A stretch of 5,382 bases of DNA. Origin: an uncultured Syntrophobacterales bacterium (GTDB taxonomy: Bacteria; Desulfobacterota; Syntrophia; Syntrophales; UBA5619). Below the pieces are notes generated by a model, which saw nothing but the letters and a program-made list of their open reading frames with translations, was not told where the DNA came from and ran no database searches. The stretch spans positions 1-5,382 of the forward strand of contig CAIUXU010000248.1 in assembly GCA_903903205.1 (NCBI GenBank), read 5' to 3'. Both the position numbers and the translations under genes were made by a program. Within the stretch, counting starts at the first letter, position 1, and each line of letters starts with the position of its first letter. This document shows positions 5,375 through 5,382 of this stretch, piece after piece.

Positions 5375-5382
5375 TGAAAACG

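Noticed and set aside
1..5382. tRNA/rRNA genes, CRISPR arrays, insertion sequences or phage genes
   Set aside because: I looked for cloverleaf-like segments, regularly spaced repeats, terminal inverted repeats and transposase or integrase motifs and saw none. The cluster looks like ordinary metabolic DNA without mobile-element marks.

Overview
The window looks like an accessory metabolic locus of a GC-rich Gram-negative bacterium. The evidence is strong GGAGG-type ribosome binding sites, sigma70-like TTGACA promoters, and tightly packed genes for small-acid metabolism and transport. The protein mix (an MFS carrier of the OFA/monocarboxylate type, an Fsr-like MFS carrier, an Ldh2-family dehydrogenase, an IclR regulator and an NHL lyase-like protein) would suit a proteobacterium or a Desulfobacterota-type organism, but the lineage cannot be fixed from sequence alone.

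Layout. Positions 540 to 1 (minus strand, cut by the left edge) encode the first 180 residues of an MFS transporter. Positions 541-738 are a divergent control region with a promoter-like sequence on each strand and a perfect 14-bp dyad. Positions 739-3368 are a tight three-gene plus-strand operon: an Ldh2-family malate/lactate-type dehydrogenase, an Fsr-like MFS transporter and a small cupin protein. At 3391-3420 there is a good promoter with an extended -10, followed by an IclR-family regulator (3461-4249). After a 49-nt gap comes a cytosolic six-bladed propeller protein (4299-5279). It resembles peptidyl-alpha-hydroxyglycine amidating lyase (PAL), and all the metal-binding and catalytic residues I can recall for that family are in place. 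A strong hairpin at 5288-5330 follows. Its U-tract lies on the minus strand, so it is a terminator for leftward transcription. The window ends on a strong ribosome binding site, so another plus-strand gene probably starts just past base 5382.

How the genes may work together (inference). The set reads as a catabolic cluster for a small alpha-hydroxy acid or N-substituted alpha-hydroxyglycine: uptake or efflux by two MFS carriers, oxidation or reduction by the Ldh2 enzyme, C-N cleavage by the PAL-like lyase, and control by the IclR protein. The Ldh2 family includes ureidoglycolate dehydrogenase, and PAL enzymes cleave alpha-hydroxyglycines to glyoxylate. Both enzymes could therefore act at the same chemical branch point. 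That pairing is the most interesting aspect of the window, but the substrate cannot be read from the sequence.
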